Part shown: piece by piece, positions 45,803-56,176 of the stretch | Layout of the letters: each line of letters starts with the position of its first letter | Position numbering within the stretch: the first letter of the stretch is position 1 | Assembly (NCBI GenBank): GCA_019636625.1 | Contig: JAHBXE010000002.1 | Coordinates: 1 to 64,000, forward strand | Source of the DNA: Phycisphaeraceae bacterium | GTDB lineage: Bacteria > Planctomycetota > Phycisphaerae > Phycisphaerales > UBA1924 | DNA: 64,000 nt | Direction: 5' to 3' | The notes under the pieces: model-generated | Database searches by the model: none | Told to the model about the DNA's origin: nothing | The model's input: only the letters and a program-made list of their open reading frames with translations | Program-made: the position numbers and the translations under genes

Positions 45803-46000
45803 TGGCAACCTTTCGCTGTGGGCTTCGCCCTCCGCGTAGGCACCGACTTGGCGCTACCGCGAAGGGAGATCACCCGTATGGTTAGGACGCACAAACATTG
45901 GGAAGGTTCCCGAAAAGAGAGCACGCATGATGGGAGGGATAGGTGGCCAATGGTGGCCGCGTTCCAAGGGCATCGCTCGATAACCGGCTCAGCGATGGGG

Positions 46001-46324
46001 TCAAGGATCGGCGCGAAGGTACGTGATATCCACTTCCGCCTGCCGGTAGGGGCCGTCGCCTGATCCGTCATCCGTCGGACGATCAAACTCCACCCACTGG
46101 CTGTAGATGCGGCCACGGCGACCCTTCGTCACACGCACCAGTCCGTTGTGGAGCCATTCTCGGGTGCCGGTTGCTCGTGCTGCACGGTGAGCGGAGATAA
46201 ACCCTGGGAAGATGCGGATCACAGCGGGCGTTCCATCGGGCCACTCACTGTGACCGACGATGCGCACGTGGGTTCCTGCTGGGAGCGCGGCGGGGCGCTT
46301 GAGTCCTTTGAGCCATTTCAGCAT
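46001..46324 (-). CDS. Hypothetical protein downstream of HepT
   Basis: About 107 residues from ATG 46324; a TTG at 46357, adjacent to the hepT stop, would give 118. Contains GTHVRIVGHSEWPDGTPAVIRIFPGFI and GRRGRIYSQWVEFDRP, suggestive of a small beta-barrel (SH3-like) fold. Same strand and immediately after the toxin-antitoxin pair, so possibly a third member. No family recognised. Confidence 0.5.
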   Translation of the reverse strand: MLKWLKGLKRPAALPAGTHVRIVGHSEWPDGTPAVIRIFPGFISAHRAARATGTREWLHNGLVRVTKGRRGRIYSQWVEFDRPTDDGSGDGPYRQAEVDITYLRADP

Positions 46325-46357
46325 GACGAGACCAAACCAACTGAGGAGTGGCGCCAA

Positions 46358-46726
46358 TCAGCCCGGTGCCGATGGGTCCGGAGGCGCCGGCGGGACCAGT
46401 GGCGTCAGGAGCTCGATGAGTTGAGGAATGTACACAGTGGCGACGCGCCAGATCTTGTCATCCTGGACTTGGTCGTACTCGTGCACGAGGATGTGTCGTT
46501 GGGCGGAGATGGCGCGCCAGGGGATCTGCGGGTGGGCGTCGCAGAACTGGCGAGAAACCCGGCATGCAGCTTCGCCGACGATCTGAACCGAACGCTCGAC
46601 GGCGCGCCGCAGCGCCACATCAGCGATGTAATCGTCAAAGGTCCGGGCCGCGACGAATGACACCACCTCGCGGGCGTGGTCGAGCATATCCCAGAGCAGC
46701 CCGAGGTCACGTTCCTCAGGCTGCAT
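46358..46726 (-). CDS. hepT: HepT-like toxin (DUF86 / HEPN family)
   Basis: 122-residue HEPN-domain protein. The diagnostic motif R77-H-I-L-V-H82-E-Y84 fits R-x4-H-x-Y, which in HepT provides both the RNase site (R, H) and the Tyr modified by MntA. Upstream helix ERSVQIVGEAACRVSRQF is typical. Its start overlaps the antitoxin gene by 11 bases. Antitoxin before toxin, coupled translation: a standard HepT-MntA arrangement. Toxic activity is inferred from the family. Confidence 0.88.
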   Translation of the reverse strand: MQPEERDLGLLWDMLDHAREVVSFVAARTFDDYIADVALRRAVERSVQIVGEAACRVSRQFCDAHPQIPWRAISAQRHILVHEYDQVQDDKIWRVATVYIPQLIELLTPLVPPAPPDPSAPG

Positions 46727-47018
46727 ACATCACCCGACGATTAGTCAAGATGTGTTGGCGACGGAAAGGGTTACGGAGGCGTTGACGCTCGACGAGGTCC
46801 ACTTCGCGGCCGAACATCGCCCGGAGTTCGTCGAGCATGTCGAGCCAGGGTTCGAGCTGCGGGCTGGCCCCGGGCTCGAAGACAACGAGTACATCGACAT
46901 CGCTATCGGGGCGGAAGTCGTCGCGGAGGACAGACCCGAAGAGTGAGAACTCCCGGATCCGCCATTTTCGGCAGAAGTCGGCGATTCGGTCGGGCGAGAT
47001 GTCAATCTGCAACGCCAT
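46716..47018 (-). CDS. mntA: MntA-like antitoxin nucleotidyltransferase
   Basis: 100-residue minimal nucleotidyltransferase. The fold's signature is G28-S29-VLRDDFRPDSD40-V-D42-VLVVF, with a third acidic position in REVDLVE. In characterised pairs this enzyme adds AMP to the HepT Tyr to neutralise it. Start taken at ATG 47018 rather than five codons upstream, because the family begins just before the first helix. Ends inside the hepT start. Confidence 0.88.
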   Translation of the reverse strand: MALQIDISPDRIADFCRKWRIREFSLFGSVLRDDFRPDSDVDVLVVFEPGASPQLEPWLDMLDELRAMFGREVDLVERQRLRNPFRRQHILTNRRVMYAA

Positions 47019-47026
47019 AAAAGATC

Positions 47027-48895
<1,869 letters not shown>

Positions 48896-49068
48896 GGGGT
48901 CATTTTAGGGATGGAAACGGGGATTGGAATGTCCATTTGGGCCTTGGCCGGCGGGAATCGACAGGTGGCGCATCCGAGAGGGGGTAGGGGCGATAAACTT
49001 GCCCCGTTCCGGCGTGGCGGCCGCCGCGTGGCGGGCCGATACGGTTGCCGGCAATTCTGGAGATGAGC

Positions 49069-50244
49069 ATGTTCAAGCAGATGGCGGCGGCCGCGGCCCT
49101 TTTGATGGCCTGCGGTGGTGTTCTTGCGCAGGATGCGACAGCGTCGAAGGGGACCGAGGCGAAGCAGGAGGCGACGGAGAACCTGGAGCTTCCGAAGCTG
49201 ATGGTGGGTGACAAGGCGCCGGCGCTGACGGTGTCGAAGTGGGTGAAGGGGGCGCCTGTCACGGGGTTTGAGAAGGGCAAGACGTACATCGTGGAGTTCT
49301 GGGCGACGTGGTGCGGGCCGTGCCGGACCAGCATCCCGCACCTGACGGAGGTGCAGAAGAAGCACAAGGATGTGACCGTCATCGGCGTGTCGGTGTGGGA
49401 GAGCGACACGGCGGCGGTGGAGCCGTTCGTGACGGAGATGGGCGAGCAGATGGAATACGCGGTGGCGATGGACGATCTCCCCGCGCCCAAGGACGACAGC
49501 CGGGCGGCCAAGCGCGCCGCCTCGTCGAACGGAAAGATGGCCAAGGCGTGGATGGAGGCCTCGGGTTCGGGCGGGATCCCGACGGCGTTCATCGTCAACG
49601 GTGAGGGCCGGGTCGCCTGGATCGGCCACCCGATGGAGATGGACGAGCCGCTCGAGAAGATCCTGGCCGGGAAGCAGGACCTGAAGGCGGACGCGGCGGC
49701 GTACCGCGCCGACAAGGAAGCCGAGGCCCGGACGCAGGGCCCGATGAAGAAGTTCCAGAAGGCGATGCAGGACGGTGATTACAAGCAGGCCATCGAGGCG
49801 CTGGGCGCCGTCGAGAAGGCGAACCCGAAGATGGCTTCGCAGATCGCCATGACGAAGTACAACATCCTCATGACGATGGCGAAGGACTTCGACGCGGCGT
49901 ATGCCCTCGGGCATGAGATTGTGGGCGGGGCGGGCAAGGATAACGCCATGCTGCTGAACTCGATCGCGTGGCCGATCGTCGATCCGGACAACATCCCGGA
50001 GAAGCAGGATCTGAAGCTGGCGGAGAAGGCCGCGCTTCGGGCGTGCGAGCTCGCCAAGGGCAAGCCGGAAGAGGGCATGTACGTGGACACGCTGGCGGCC
50101 GTGTACTTCGCGAAGAAGGAGTACACCAAGGCCGTGGAGTACCAGGAAAAGGCCGTGAAGCTCACGGAGGACGAGATGATGAAGGAAGAGATGCAGACTC
50201 GCCTGGAGCAGTTCAAGAAGGCCGCGGCGGGCGGCGGGAGCTGA
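49069..50244 (+). CDS. Exported thioredoxin-like (TlpA/ResA-type) protein with helical extension
   Basis: 391 residues. ATG 49069 has GGAG six bases upstream and opens a signal peptide (MAAAAALLMACGGVLAQ). A TlpA-like thioredoxin fold follows, with active site WC82-G-P-C85 and the segments FWATWCGPCRTSIPHLTEV, TVIGVSVWES and GIPTAFIVNGEGRVAWIGHP. From about residue 220 there is a TPR-like helical region (AIEALGAVEKANPKMASQ; YVDTLAAVYFAKKEYTKAVEYQEKA). Probably a periplasmic disulfide reductase working on partners bound through the helical half. Confidence 0.88.
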   Translation: MFKQMAAAAALLMACGGVLAQDATASKGTEAKQEATENLELPKLMVGDKAPALTVSKWVKGAPVTGFEKGKTYIVEFWATWCGPCRTSIPHLTEVQKKHKDVTVIGVSVWESDTAAVEPFVTEMGEQMEYAVAMDDLPAPKDDSRAAKRAASSNGKMAKAWMEASGSGGIPTAFIVNGEGRVAWIGHPMEMDEPLEKILAGKQDLKADAAAYRADKEAEARTQGPMKKFQKAMQDGDYKQAIEALGAVEKANPKMASQIAMTKYNILMTMAKDFDAAYALGHEIVGGAGKDNAMLLNSIAWPIVDPDNIPEKQDLKLAEKAALRACELAKGKPEEGMYVDTLAAVYFAKKEYTKAVEYQEKAVKLTEDEMMKEEMQTRLEQFKKAAAGGGS

Positions 50245-50272
50245 TCCGTCAGGATTCGCGAGGTGAATGAAC

Positions 50273-50307
50273 GCCGCCCCGGGACGTCCCGGGGCGGCTT
50301 TGTTTTT
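50273..50307 (+). terminator. Strong Rho-independent terminator
   Basis: Perfect 11-bp stem GCCGCCCCGGG / CCCGGGGCGGC, loop ACGT, followed by TTTGTTTTT. Ends the thioredoxin-like transcript. Confidence 0.93.
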
Positions 50308-50321
50308 GGGAGCGAGGTAGG

Positions 50322-52661
50322 ATGCGGGCGGTGTCCAAGGAATCGGGACAACGCGGGACGTGGTGGTGGGCGCTGGCGGCCTCGGTGGGAGTGCTGTTCC
50401 TGGCGGTGAGCGTTCAGAAGATCTGGCCGGGGGACTTCTGGGGGCAGCTTCGGACGGGGCAGTGGATACTGGAGCACGGGAAGCTTCCGACGGCGGATGA
50501 CTACTCGTTCACCGCCGCGGGGCGCGAGGTGCGCGAGGTGCGCTGGCTGTTCTGCGTGCTGGTGGCGCTGGGGTGGAAGGTGGGGCCGTGGGTGCTGTGC
50601 GTGGGGCAGGCGGTGGCGCTGGGTGTGATGTGGGGGGTGCTGGCGTGGTCGGCGCGTCGTGTGCTGGGCTCGCCGTGGGCGTGGGCGGTTCTGGCGCTGG
50701 CGATGGCGGGCGGCGCGGGGCGTTGGGTGCTGCGGCCGGAACTGGCGACGGACCTCTTTCTTGTGGTGTTCCTGGTGCTGCTCGAGCGGGCGAGGGTGCG
50801 TGGGAAGGTCGGTGCGGCGTGGTGGCTGGTGGCGGCGCAGGTCCTGTGGGTGAACGCGCACTCCGTCTACGTTTTCGGGCCTGTGCTGGCGTGGATGTAC
50901 GCGGGGAGCGTGGCGGTGGAGGGGATTGTCGCCGCACGGGCCAGGGGCGGGGTGCTCAAGGAGCTGCGGTGGGAGCGGGTGGGAACGGAAGCCGCGCCCT
51001 GGCGGGAGCGGGCGCTGGGCATGGCGCTGCTGGCGCTGGGGGTGACGGCGGCGTGCTGGGTGAACCCGTACTTTCATCGCGGGGCGGTGTACGCGCTGGA
51101 GATGTGGCGTGAGGCGGGCGGGTTCGTCGGCGAGATGCTCGGGGAAATGCGTTCGCCGCTCACGATACCGATCGCGATCTGGCGTTGGGACCTCTGGTGC
51201 GCGGCGGTTCTGACCATCGTGGTGGTGGGGACGTACGCGCTGAACTGGCGGCGCGTCGGGCCGGCGCGACTGGGTGTGTTGGTGATCGCGCTGTACCTGG
51301 GCGCGACGATGCAGCGGAACCTGCCGATCCTCGCCGTGTTGACGGCGTGGGGGGGGCTGATGAACCTGGTGGACCTGCGGGATTCGGCGTGGTGTGGAGT
51401 CGCGGGCGCGGGTCGGCTCCGCGCGGTGAGGGGTGTGGTGGCCGCGGCTTTCGGAGTGGGGAGTGTGGGTCTGGCGTGGTATGTCGCGACAGACCGGGCG
51501 TGGGTGGACATCAACGCGCCGCGCGAGACGGGAATCGGCGTGGTGGAGTGGGACCTGCCGACAGGGGCGACGGACTTCGTGGTCAGCAGCGGGTGCCGGC
51601 CGCAGGTGTACAACCACATGCGGGAGGGGCATTACCTGGGGTGGCGGTCCGAAGGGAAGATCAAGGTGTTCGTGGATGGGCGAACGGATGTGTACGGGGA
51701 CGACTTCCTGCGTGAGTACATGTCCACGGGCGCGGGGACGTGGGACGCGATCAGCACGAAGTGGGGGATCAACACGGCGGTCCTGCCGGTGCGTGGGTAC
51801 GAGGTGCTGATCGACTCCCTTCGGCGGCACGCGGGGTGGGCGCTGGTGTATCTCGACCACCGAAACCTTGTCTTTGCGCGGCGGATTCCCGAGCATTCGG
51901 ATTTGATCGCGGCGCACGCGATTGATCCGCAGCGCGAGTGGGTCGCGCCGACGCCCGAGCCCGAGGAGCGGGTCGAGGGGTGGAAGCGTCTGATCGGCGG
52001 GAAGGCACGGCCGTGGTACAACTTCGGCTTGGCGCAGTCGTTCCTGGCGGTCGGTTCGACGGGGAATGCCGAGCGGTACCTGCGGCGGACGCTCGACCGC
52101 TTCCCGGGGCATGAGCGGGCCATCGCGGAACTGGCGGCGATCGAGCGATCAACGGGTCGCGAGGAACAGGGTGCCGCGAGGCTGGCCGCACTGCCGCGAG
52201 GGTCCGTTTGGCGGGGGTACAGCGAGCGGGTGCTGGCGCTGTACCTGGACGAATCGGGCAAGCGGGAGGCGGCGATCGAAGCGATGGAGCGGGCGTTTGC
52301 GTCGGGAGAGACGGAAGCGGCGTCGCGGGTTGTGCTGGGGGATTGGTACTTCGCGGCGGGAAACCTCGCCGCGGCGGGGCGGCAGTACGAGGCCGCGGCG
52401 AGAGCGGGGCACGAAACGGCGGCGGAGTGGAAGAAGTTGGGGTACGTGCGAGAGCGGGGTGGGGATGATGCCGGGGCGGCCAAGGCGTACGAACGGTCGA
52501 TCGAGCTGGACCCGGGCCAGCACGAGGTGTGGTACCTGCTCGGGGTGGTTCGGAACCGGCGCGGGGAGCGGCCGCAGGCGAGGGAGGCGTTTGCGACGGC
52601 CGTTCGGCTGAAGCCGGACTACGCGGCGGCGAGGCGGGCGCTCGAGGCGATGGGACGGTAG
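50322..52661 (+). CDS. Polytopic membrane protein with C-terminal TPR repeats
   Basis: 779 residues. The first ~400 carry about 10 membrane helices, beginning WWWALAASVGVLFLAVSVQKIWPGDFW; the lay-out resembles membrane glycosyltransferase-like or O-antigen-type proteins, including the short acidic/aromatic loop after the first helix. Residues about 420-560 are a soluble domain (DFVVSSGCRPQVYNHM, KVFVDGRTDVYGDDFL), and about 565-775 are TPRs (ERYLRRTLDRFPGHERAIAEL; AAKAYERSIELDPGQHEVWYLLGVV). Activity not established. Confidence 0.8.
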   Translation: MRAVSKESGQRGTWWWALAASVGVLFLAVSVQKIWPGDFWGQLRTGQWILEHGKLPTADDYSFTAAGREVREVRWLFCVLVALGWKVGPWVLCVGQAVALGVMWGVLAWSARRVLGSPWAWAVLALAMAGGAGRWVLRPELATDLFLVVFLVLLERARVRGKVGAAWWLVAAQVLWVNAHSVYVFGPVLAWMYAGSVAVEGIVAARARGGVLKELRWERVGTEAAPWRERALGMALLALGVTAACWVNPYFHRGAVYALEMWREAGGFVGEMLGEMRSPLTIPIAIWRWDLWCAAVLTIVVVGTYALNWRRVGPARLGVLVIALYLGATMQRNLPILAVLTAWGGLMNLVDLRDSAWCGVAGAGRLRAVRGVVAAAFGVGSVGLAWYVATDRAWVDINAPRETGIGVVEWDLPTGATDFVVSSGCRPQVYNHMREGHYLGWRSEGKIKVFVDGRTDVYGDDFLREYMSTGAGTWDAISTKWGINTAVLPVRGYEVLIDSLRRHAGWALVYLDHRNLVFARRIPEHSDLIAAHAIDPQREWVAPTPEPEERVEGWKRLIGGKARPWYNFGLAQSFLAVGSTGNAERYLRRTLDRFPGHERAIAELAAIERSTGREEQGAARLAALPRGSVWRGYSERVLALYLDESGKREAAIEAMERAFASGETEAASRVVLGDWYFAAGNLAAAGRQYEAAARAGHETAAEWKKLGYVRERGGDDAGAAKAYERSIELDPGQHEVWYLLGVVRNRRGERPQAREAFATAVRLKPDYAAARRALEAMGR

Positions 52662-52751
52662 AAGCCCGGCGGGGGTGTGCGGGAAGGCCGCTCGGCGTAT
52701 GCTTGGCGTGCCGATGGCCCTGGGGGCCCGGTTCAAGTGGAGTTTTTGCCG

Positions 52752-53111
52752 ATGGCGACCGAAGCCTCTCGACTGCGGGTCAAGAAAGTGGGCGATGTGA
52801 CGCAGGTCGAGTTCATCGACCGGAACATCCTGGATGAGGCGAATATCCAGCTCATCGGGGAGGAGATCACGTCGATTATCGAGGCGTCGCCGCGCCCGAA
52901 GCTGCTGATCAGCTTCACGAACGTGGACCATCTTTCATCGGCCGCGCTGGGAACGCTGATCACGGTGAACAATCGCGTGAAGCAGGCATCGGGGCAGCTC
53001 CGGCTGTCGGACATCGATCCGCAGATCTACGAAGTGTTCGTGATCACGAAGCTGAACAAGCTCTTTGAGATCCACGAAACGGCGGCGGATGCGCTGAAGA
53101 GTTTCAAGTAA
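52752..53111 (+). CDS. STAS-domain anti-sigma-factor antagonist
   Basis: 119 residues, SpoIIAA/RsbV-like. ATG 52752 is used because the family begins near this point; an upstream GTG-type extension has no similarity. The switch loop is NVDHLSSAALGTLITVNNRV, with Ser at the phosphorylation site (SSAALG for the usual DSSGLG). It lies just before an anti-sigma-type kinase gene, so the two probably form a partner-switching module; the sigma factor controlled is not obvious. Confidence 0.9.
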   Translation: MATEASRLRVKKVGDVTQVEFIDRNILDEANIQLIGEEITSIIEASPRPKLLISFTNVDHLSSAALGTLITVNNRVKQASGQLRLSDIDPQIYEVFVITKLNKLFEIHETAADALKSFK

Positions 53112-53142
53112 GCGGCCGGGGCTGAGTTCCTCAGCGGGCCGC
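53112..53142 (+). promoter_or_regulatory. Hairpin between the STAS and kinase genes
   Basis: GCTGAG / CTCAGC (53121-53135) extended by GCGGCC / GGCCGC (53112-53142). No T run. It lies directly after the STAS stop and may lower expression of the downstream kinase relative to the antagonist. Confidence 0.4.
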
Positions 53143-53171
53143 GTGCGCGCGTGCCTGTCCGTTGCATCACC

Positions 53172-53621
53172 ATGAACCCACGTGACCAGACAACCCAGGA
53201 TTCCGGCCGCGTGGAGATCTCGCACCAGCGAGACCAGATCGATGGGGCGGTCAAGGTGGTCCTGGAGGCGTTGACGCGGCACGGGTACACGGAGTCGTCA
53301 CGATTTGCCGTGCGATTGGCGCTGGAAGAAGGGCTGGCCAATGCGTTCCGGCACGGGCACAAGGGCATGGCGGCGCACGAGACGGTGCTGCTTGAGTGGT
53401 CCGTGGGACCGGCGGACCTGACTCTGACGATTGAGGATCGGGGACCGGGGTTTGACCCGGCCGCGGTTCCGGACCCGACGCTGGATGCGAATTTGGAGCT
53501 TCCCAGCGGGCGGGGACTGATGCTGATGAAGGCGTACATGACCAGCGTGACCTTCAACCCGAAGGGGAACCGGGTCACGATGAAGTACGCGAAACCTCCG
53601 GCGAAGGCCGGAAAGAAGTAG
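53172..53621 (+). CDS. Anti-sigma-factor-type serine kinase (RsbW/SpoIIAB-like HATPase)
   Basis: 149 residues of the GHKL-type ATPase fold: N box ALEEGLANAFRHGHKG, G1 box EDRGPGFDP, G2 box LPSGRGLMLMKAYM. Such proteins bind a sigma factor or phosphorylate the STAS partner. ATG 53172 is used; GTG 53151 would add seven residues. Gene order STAS then kinase is the classic switch pair. Confidence 0.9.
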   Translation: MNPRDQTTQDSGRVEISHQRDQIDGAVKVVLEALTRHGYTESSRFAVRLALEEGLANAFRHGHKGMAAHETVLLEWSVGPADLTLTIEDRGPGFDPAAVPDPTLDANLELPSGRGLMLMKAYMTSVTFNPKGNRVTMKYAKPPAKAGKK

Positions 53622-53652
53622 AGATCGCGTTGGTCGGCGCGGCGGGCATGAG

Positions 53653-53681
53653 TTGCTTGCCAAAGCCGCGGGCCCTACTGT
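53653..53681 (+). promoter_or_regulatory. Candidate sigma-70-type promoter for the isc genes
   Basis: TTGCTT (53653-53658) and TACTGT (53676-53681) with a 17-base spacer, placing transcription start near 53688, about 75 bases before iscS. Confidence 0.5.
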
Positions 53682-53710
53682 TCGAACGTAGTTTGAATGA
53701 TTCTAAGTCT

Positions 53711-53728
53711 CAGGACAAGTTTGTCCTG
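53711..53728. promoter_or_regulatory. Perfect palindrome upstream of iscS (candidate operator)
   Basis: CAGGACAA-GT-TTGTCCTG, 18 bases, fully symmetrical, lying between the candidate promoter and the iscS start. Position and symmetry suit a dimeric repressor such as an Rrf2/IscR-type regulator; no such regulator is encoded in the window. Confidence 0.55.
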
Positions 53729-53761
53729 AATCGTGCCGCCGGAGCCGGTGGGAGGGTTCAG

Positions 53762-54997
53762 ATGCTCAAGTTCCCGATCTACCTCGATCATGCCGCGACC
53801 ACGCCGTGCGACCCGCGTGTGGTGGAGGCGATGCTGCCGTACTTCACGCAGGTATACGGAAATCCAGGGAGCCGAAACCACCGGTTCGGGTGGGAGGCGG
53901 AGGAGGCCGTGGACCGGGCGCGCGAGCAGTGCGCGGCGTTGCTGGGGGCGGACGCCAAGGAAGTGATTTTCACCTCCGGATCCACGGAGTCGAACAACCT
54001 CGCGATCCGCGGTGCAGCGCAGATGTACGAGAAGGCGCCGGCGGGGTCGGCCAATCGCGGGCACATCATCACGGCGGTGCACGAGCACAAGGCGGTGCTG
54101 GACCCCTGCAAGCGGCTGCAGAAGGAAGGGTTCGACGTGACGTTCCTTGAGCCGCCGCGGGACGGGATCATCACCGCCGAGGCGGTGCAGGCGGCGATGC
54201 GGCCGGACACGATCCTCGTGTCGATCATGTGGGCGAACAACGAGATCGGGACGATCAACGAAGTCCCGCGGATCGGGGCGCTCTGCCATGATCGGGACAT
54301 CATCTTCCACACGGATGCGACGCAGTGGGTGGGGAAGATGCCGACGAACATGGAAACCGACAACGTGGACCTGCTGAGCTTCAGCGGGCACAAGCTGTAC
54401 GGGCCCAAGGGAGTCGGCGGGTTGTACGTGCGGCGTCGCCGGCCGCGGGTCCGGTTGGTGCCGCTGGTGGATGGCGGCGGGCAGGAGCGTGGCTTCCGGT
54501 CCGGGACCCTGAACGTTCCCGGCATCGTCGGGCTGGGCAAGGCGTGCGAGATCGCCCAGCAGGAGATGGAGAAGGATGGGCAGCGGCTGCTCACCCTTCG
54601 GAAGAAGCTGGAGGATTCGGTCACATCGCGGCTGGACACCACGCAGGTCAACGGGCACGCGGAGAAGCGTCTGCCCCACATCACGAACATCAGCTTCGGG
54701 TTTGTCGAGGGCGAGAGCCTGATGATGGCGATCAAGGAAGTTGCATGCTCGTCGGGTTCGGCGTGCACCAGCGCGAGCCTGGAGCCGAGCTACGTGCTCA
54801 AGAGCCTCGGGGTGGGGGATGATCTGGCGCACAGCTCGTTGCGGCTGTCGCTGGGGCGGTGGACGACGCAGGATCAGGTCGACTACACGGCGGACGCGAT
54901 CGTGAAGGCGGTCAACAAGCTGCGCGAACTCTCGCCGCTGTACGACATGCACAAGGAAGGGATTGATCTGAGCAAGGTGGAATGGGCGCATCATTGA
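53762..54997 (+). CDS. iscS: Cysteine desulfurase IscS
   Basis: PLP enzyme that takes sulfur from cysteine for Fe-S cluster assembly. 411 residues from ATG 53762 with GGAGGG upstream (53751-53756). PLP Lys211 in SFSGHKLYGPKGVGG, H107 in the AVHEHKAVL loop, and the catalytic Cys335 on the long loop CSSGSAC335TSASLEPSYVL, characteristic of the IscS/NifS class rather than SufS. First gene of iscS-iscU-iscA. Confidence 0.95.
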   Translation: MLKFPIYLDHAATTPCDPRVVEAMLPYFTQVYGNPGSRNHRFGWEAEEAVDRAREQCAALLGADAKEVIFTSGSTESNNLAIRGAAQMYEKAPAGSANRGHIITAVHEHKAVLDPCKRLQKEGFDVTFLEPPRDGIITAEAVQAAMRPDTILVSIMWANNEIGTINEVPRIGALCHDRDIIFHTDATQWVGKMPTNMETDNVDLLSFSGHKLYGPKGVGGLYVRRRRPRVRLVPLVDGGGQERGFRSGTLNVPGIVGLGKACEIAQQEMEKDGQRLLTLRKKLEDSVTSRLDTTQVNGHAEKRLPHITNISFGFVEGESLMMAIKEVACSSGSACTSASLEPSYVLKSLGVGDDLAHSSLRLSLGRWTTQDQVDYTADAIVKAVNKLRELSPLYDMHKEGIDLSKVEWAHH

Positions 54998-54999
54998 AC

Positions 55000-55031
55000 G
55001 CAGTGACGCAGTGACGCAGTGACAAAGTGAC
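55000..55031. repeat. Octamer tandem array, four units ending AGTGAC
   Basis: GCAGTGAC three times, then AAAGTGAC, starting three bases after the iscS stop and ending just before the iscU ribosome-binding site (GGAGAAAG). Same core as the array at 20731-20786. Confidence 0.92.
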
Positions 55032-55043
55032 GGAGAAAGACCC

Positions 55044-55475
55044 ATGGCGTATGGCGACAAGATCATCGAGCACTACGAGCGGCCGCGGAACGTGGGGAAC
55101 TTCGGGACGCAGGCCGAGGTGAAGAACCGGAAGGACATCGGCGTGGGGCTGGTGGGAGCGCCGGAGTGCGGCGACGTCATGCAGCTCCAGATCAAGGTGA
55201 ACCAGGAAGGTGTCATCGAGGACGCGAGGTTCAAGTGCTTCGGCTGCGGTTCCGCCATCGCGTCGAGTTCGCTGGCGACCGAGTGGCTGAAGGGGAAGAC
55301 CCTCGACGAGGGGCTGGCGATCAAGAACACGCAGATCGTCGAGGAGCTGAGCCTGCCGCCGGTGAAGATTCACTGCTCCGTTCTGGCGGAGGACGCCATC
55401 CGCTCAGCGATCGCGGACTACAAGCAGAAGAACGGGATGCCGGTGGATGAGCGTCAGGCGGCGTCGGCCCACTGA
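55044..55475 (+). CDS. iscU: Fe-S cluster scaffold protein IscU
   Basis: Scaffold on which Fe-S clusters are built from IscS sulfur. 143 residues. Ligand residues C42, D44, C68 and C111 are present (GAPECGDVM; KCFGCGSAIASSS; VKIHCSVLAEDAI), with the extra C65 two residues before C68. The LPPVK motif that binds the HscA chaperone in other bacteria is intact (SLPPVKIHC), although hscA is not in this window. Spaced 46 bases after iscS. Confidence 0.95.
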   Translation: MAYGDKIIEHYERPRNVGNFGTQAEVKNRKDIGVGLVGAPECGDVMQLQIKVNQEGVIEDARFKCFGCGSAIASSSLATEWLKGKTLDEGLAIKNTQIVEELSLPPVKIHCSVLAEDAIRSAIADYKQKNGMPVDERQAASAH

Positions 55476-55560
55476 TGGGCCTCGCTGGAAGGGTCGATAA
55501 CCAGAGAACCCGGGGCTGGGGCGAACGTAGAATCATTGAAAGTCCGAGGAGTCTGATTCC

Positions 55561-55917
55561 ATGGCCACCACCGAGACGAGCACACAGGGCATCATCCTGA
55601 CCGAGACCGCCGCGAAGGAAATCCGCGACATCATCAAGGATCAGGAGCTGGATGTCGAGAAGGTCCGCCTTCGCGTCGGCGTGAAGGGCGGCGGGTGCAG
55701 CGGCTTCAGCTACGTGCTGGACCTGACGGAATCGCAGAAGGACACGGACGAGGTGTTCGAGCAGCACGGGGTGAAGATCATCTGCGACCCCAAGAGCCTC
55801 CTGTACCTGAACGGGACAACGATCGACTTCCGGGATGAGATCATGGGCCGCGGGTTCGTCTTCCAGAACCCCAACGCGACCAGCTCCTGCGGGTGCGGCT
55901 CGAGTTTCTCGGCCTGA
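55561..55917 (+). CDS. iscA: A-type Fe-S carrier protein IscA
   Basis: 118 residues of the HesB/IscA family. Cluster ligands C46 (GGGCSGFSY), C110 and C112 (SSCGCGSSFSA at the very C-terminus). It probably receives clusters from IscU and hands them to targets. ErpA or SufA would look similar; the position after iscSU favours IscA. Confidence 0.93.
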   Translation: MATTETSTQGIILTETAAKEIRDIIKDQELDVEKVRLRVGVKGGGCSGFSYVLDLTESQKDTDEVFEQHGVKIICDPKSLLYLNGTTIDFRDEIMGRGFVFQNPNATSSCGCGSSFSA

Positions 55918-56028
55918 TCGCCGCGCAAAAACTGCCGTTGGCGTTCCGATGGGTCGGGCCCGCGGAGGCCGTGGGGGGGCGTGGGGGGGCGTGGGGGAGC
56001 GCAAAGGCTTGACGGGGGCGGTTTTGCC

Positions 56029-56058
56029 TTGCGGAAAGCGTTCCGGGTGTGGTATTCT
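56029..56058 (+). promoter_or_regulatory. Candidate promoter of the ACT-domain gene
   Basis: TTGCGG (56029-56034), 18-base spacer, TATTCT (56053-56058). Just upstream the sequence has three copies of CGTGGGGGGG/CGTGGGGGAG (about 55979-56000). Confidence 0.45.
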
Positions 56059-56176
56059 GGGACGTAGGGTCGGGTGAGGTGGGCGTCGAAGTGGTCGGCG
56101 CCCGGGTTGACGGTCATTCTCGCGGGACCGGGGCACAGCGCGGCAGAGTCCGCCGCGTGTGTTCGGGACACAGGGC

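Noticed and set aside
45612-45839. Pro/Leu-rich plus-strand frame
   Set aside because: It is the complement of the Gly-rich tract on the minus strand, which has a better start and ribosome-binding site.
46148-46660. 170-codon plus-strand frame
   Set aside because: Opposite hepT, which has the full R-x4-H-x-Y motif and is coupled to mntA.
53630-53761. Upstream in-frame extension of iscS
   Set aside because: Would cover the promoter and the palindrome; family similarity begins at MLKFPIYLDHAATTP, which has a good ribosome-binding site.
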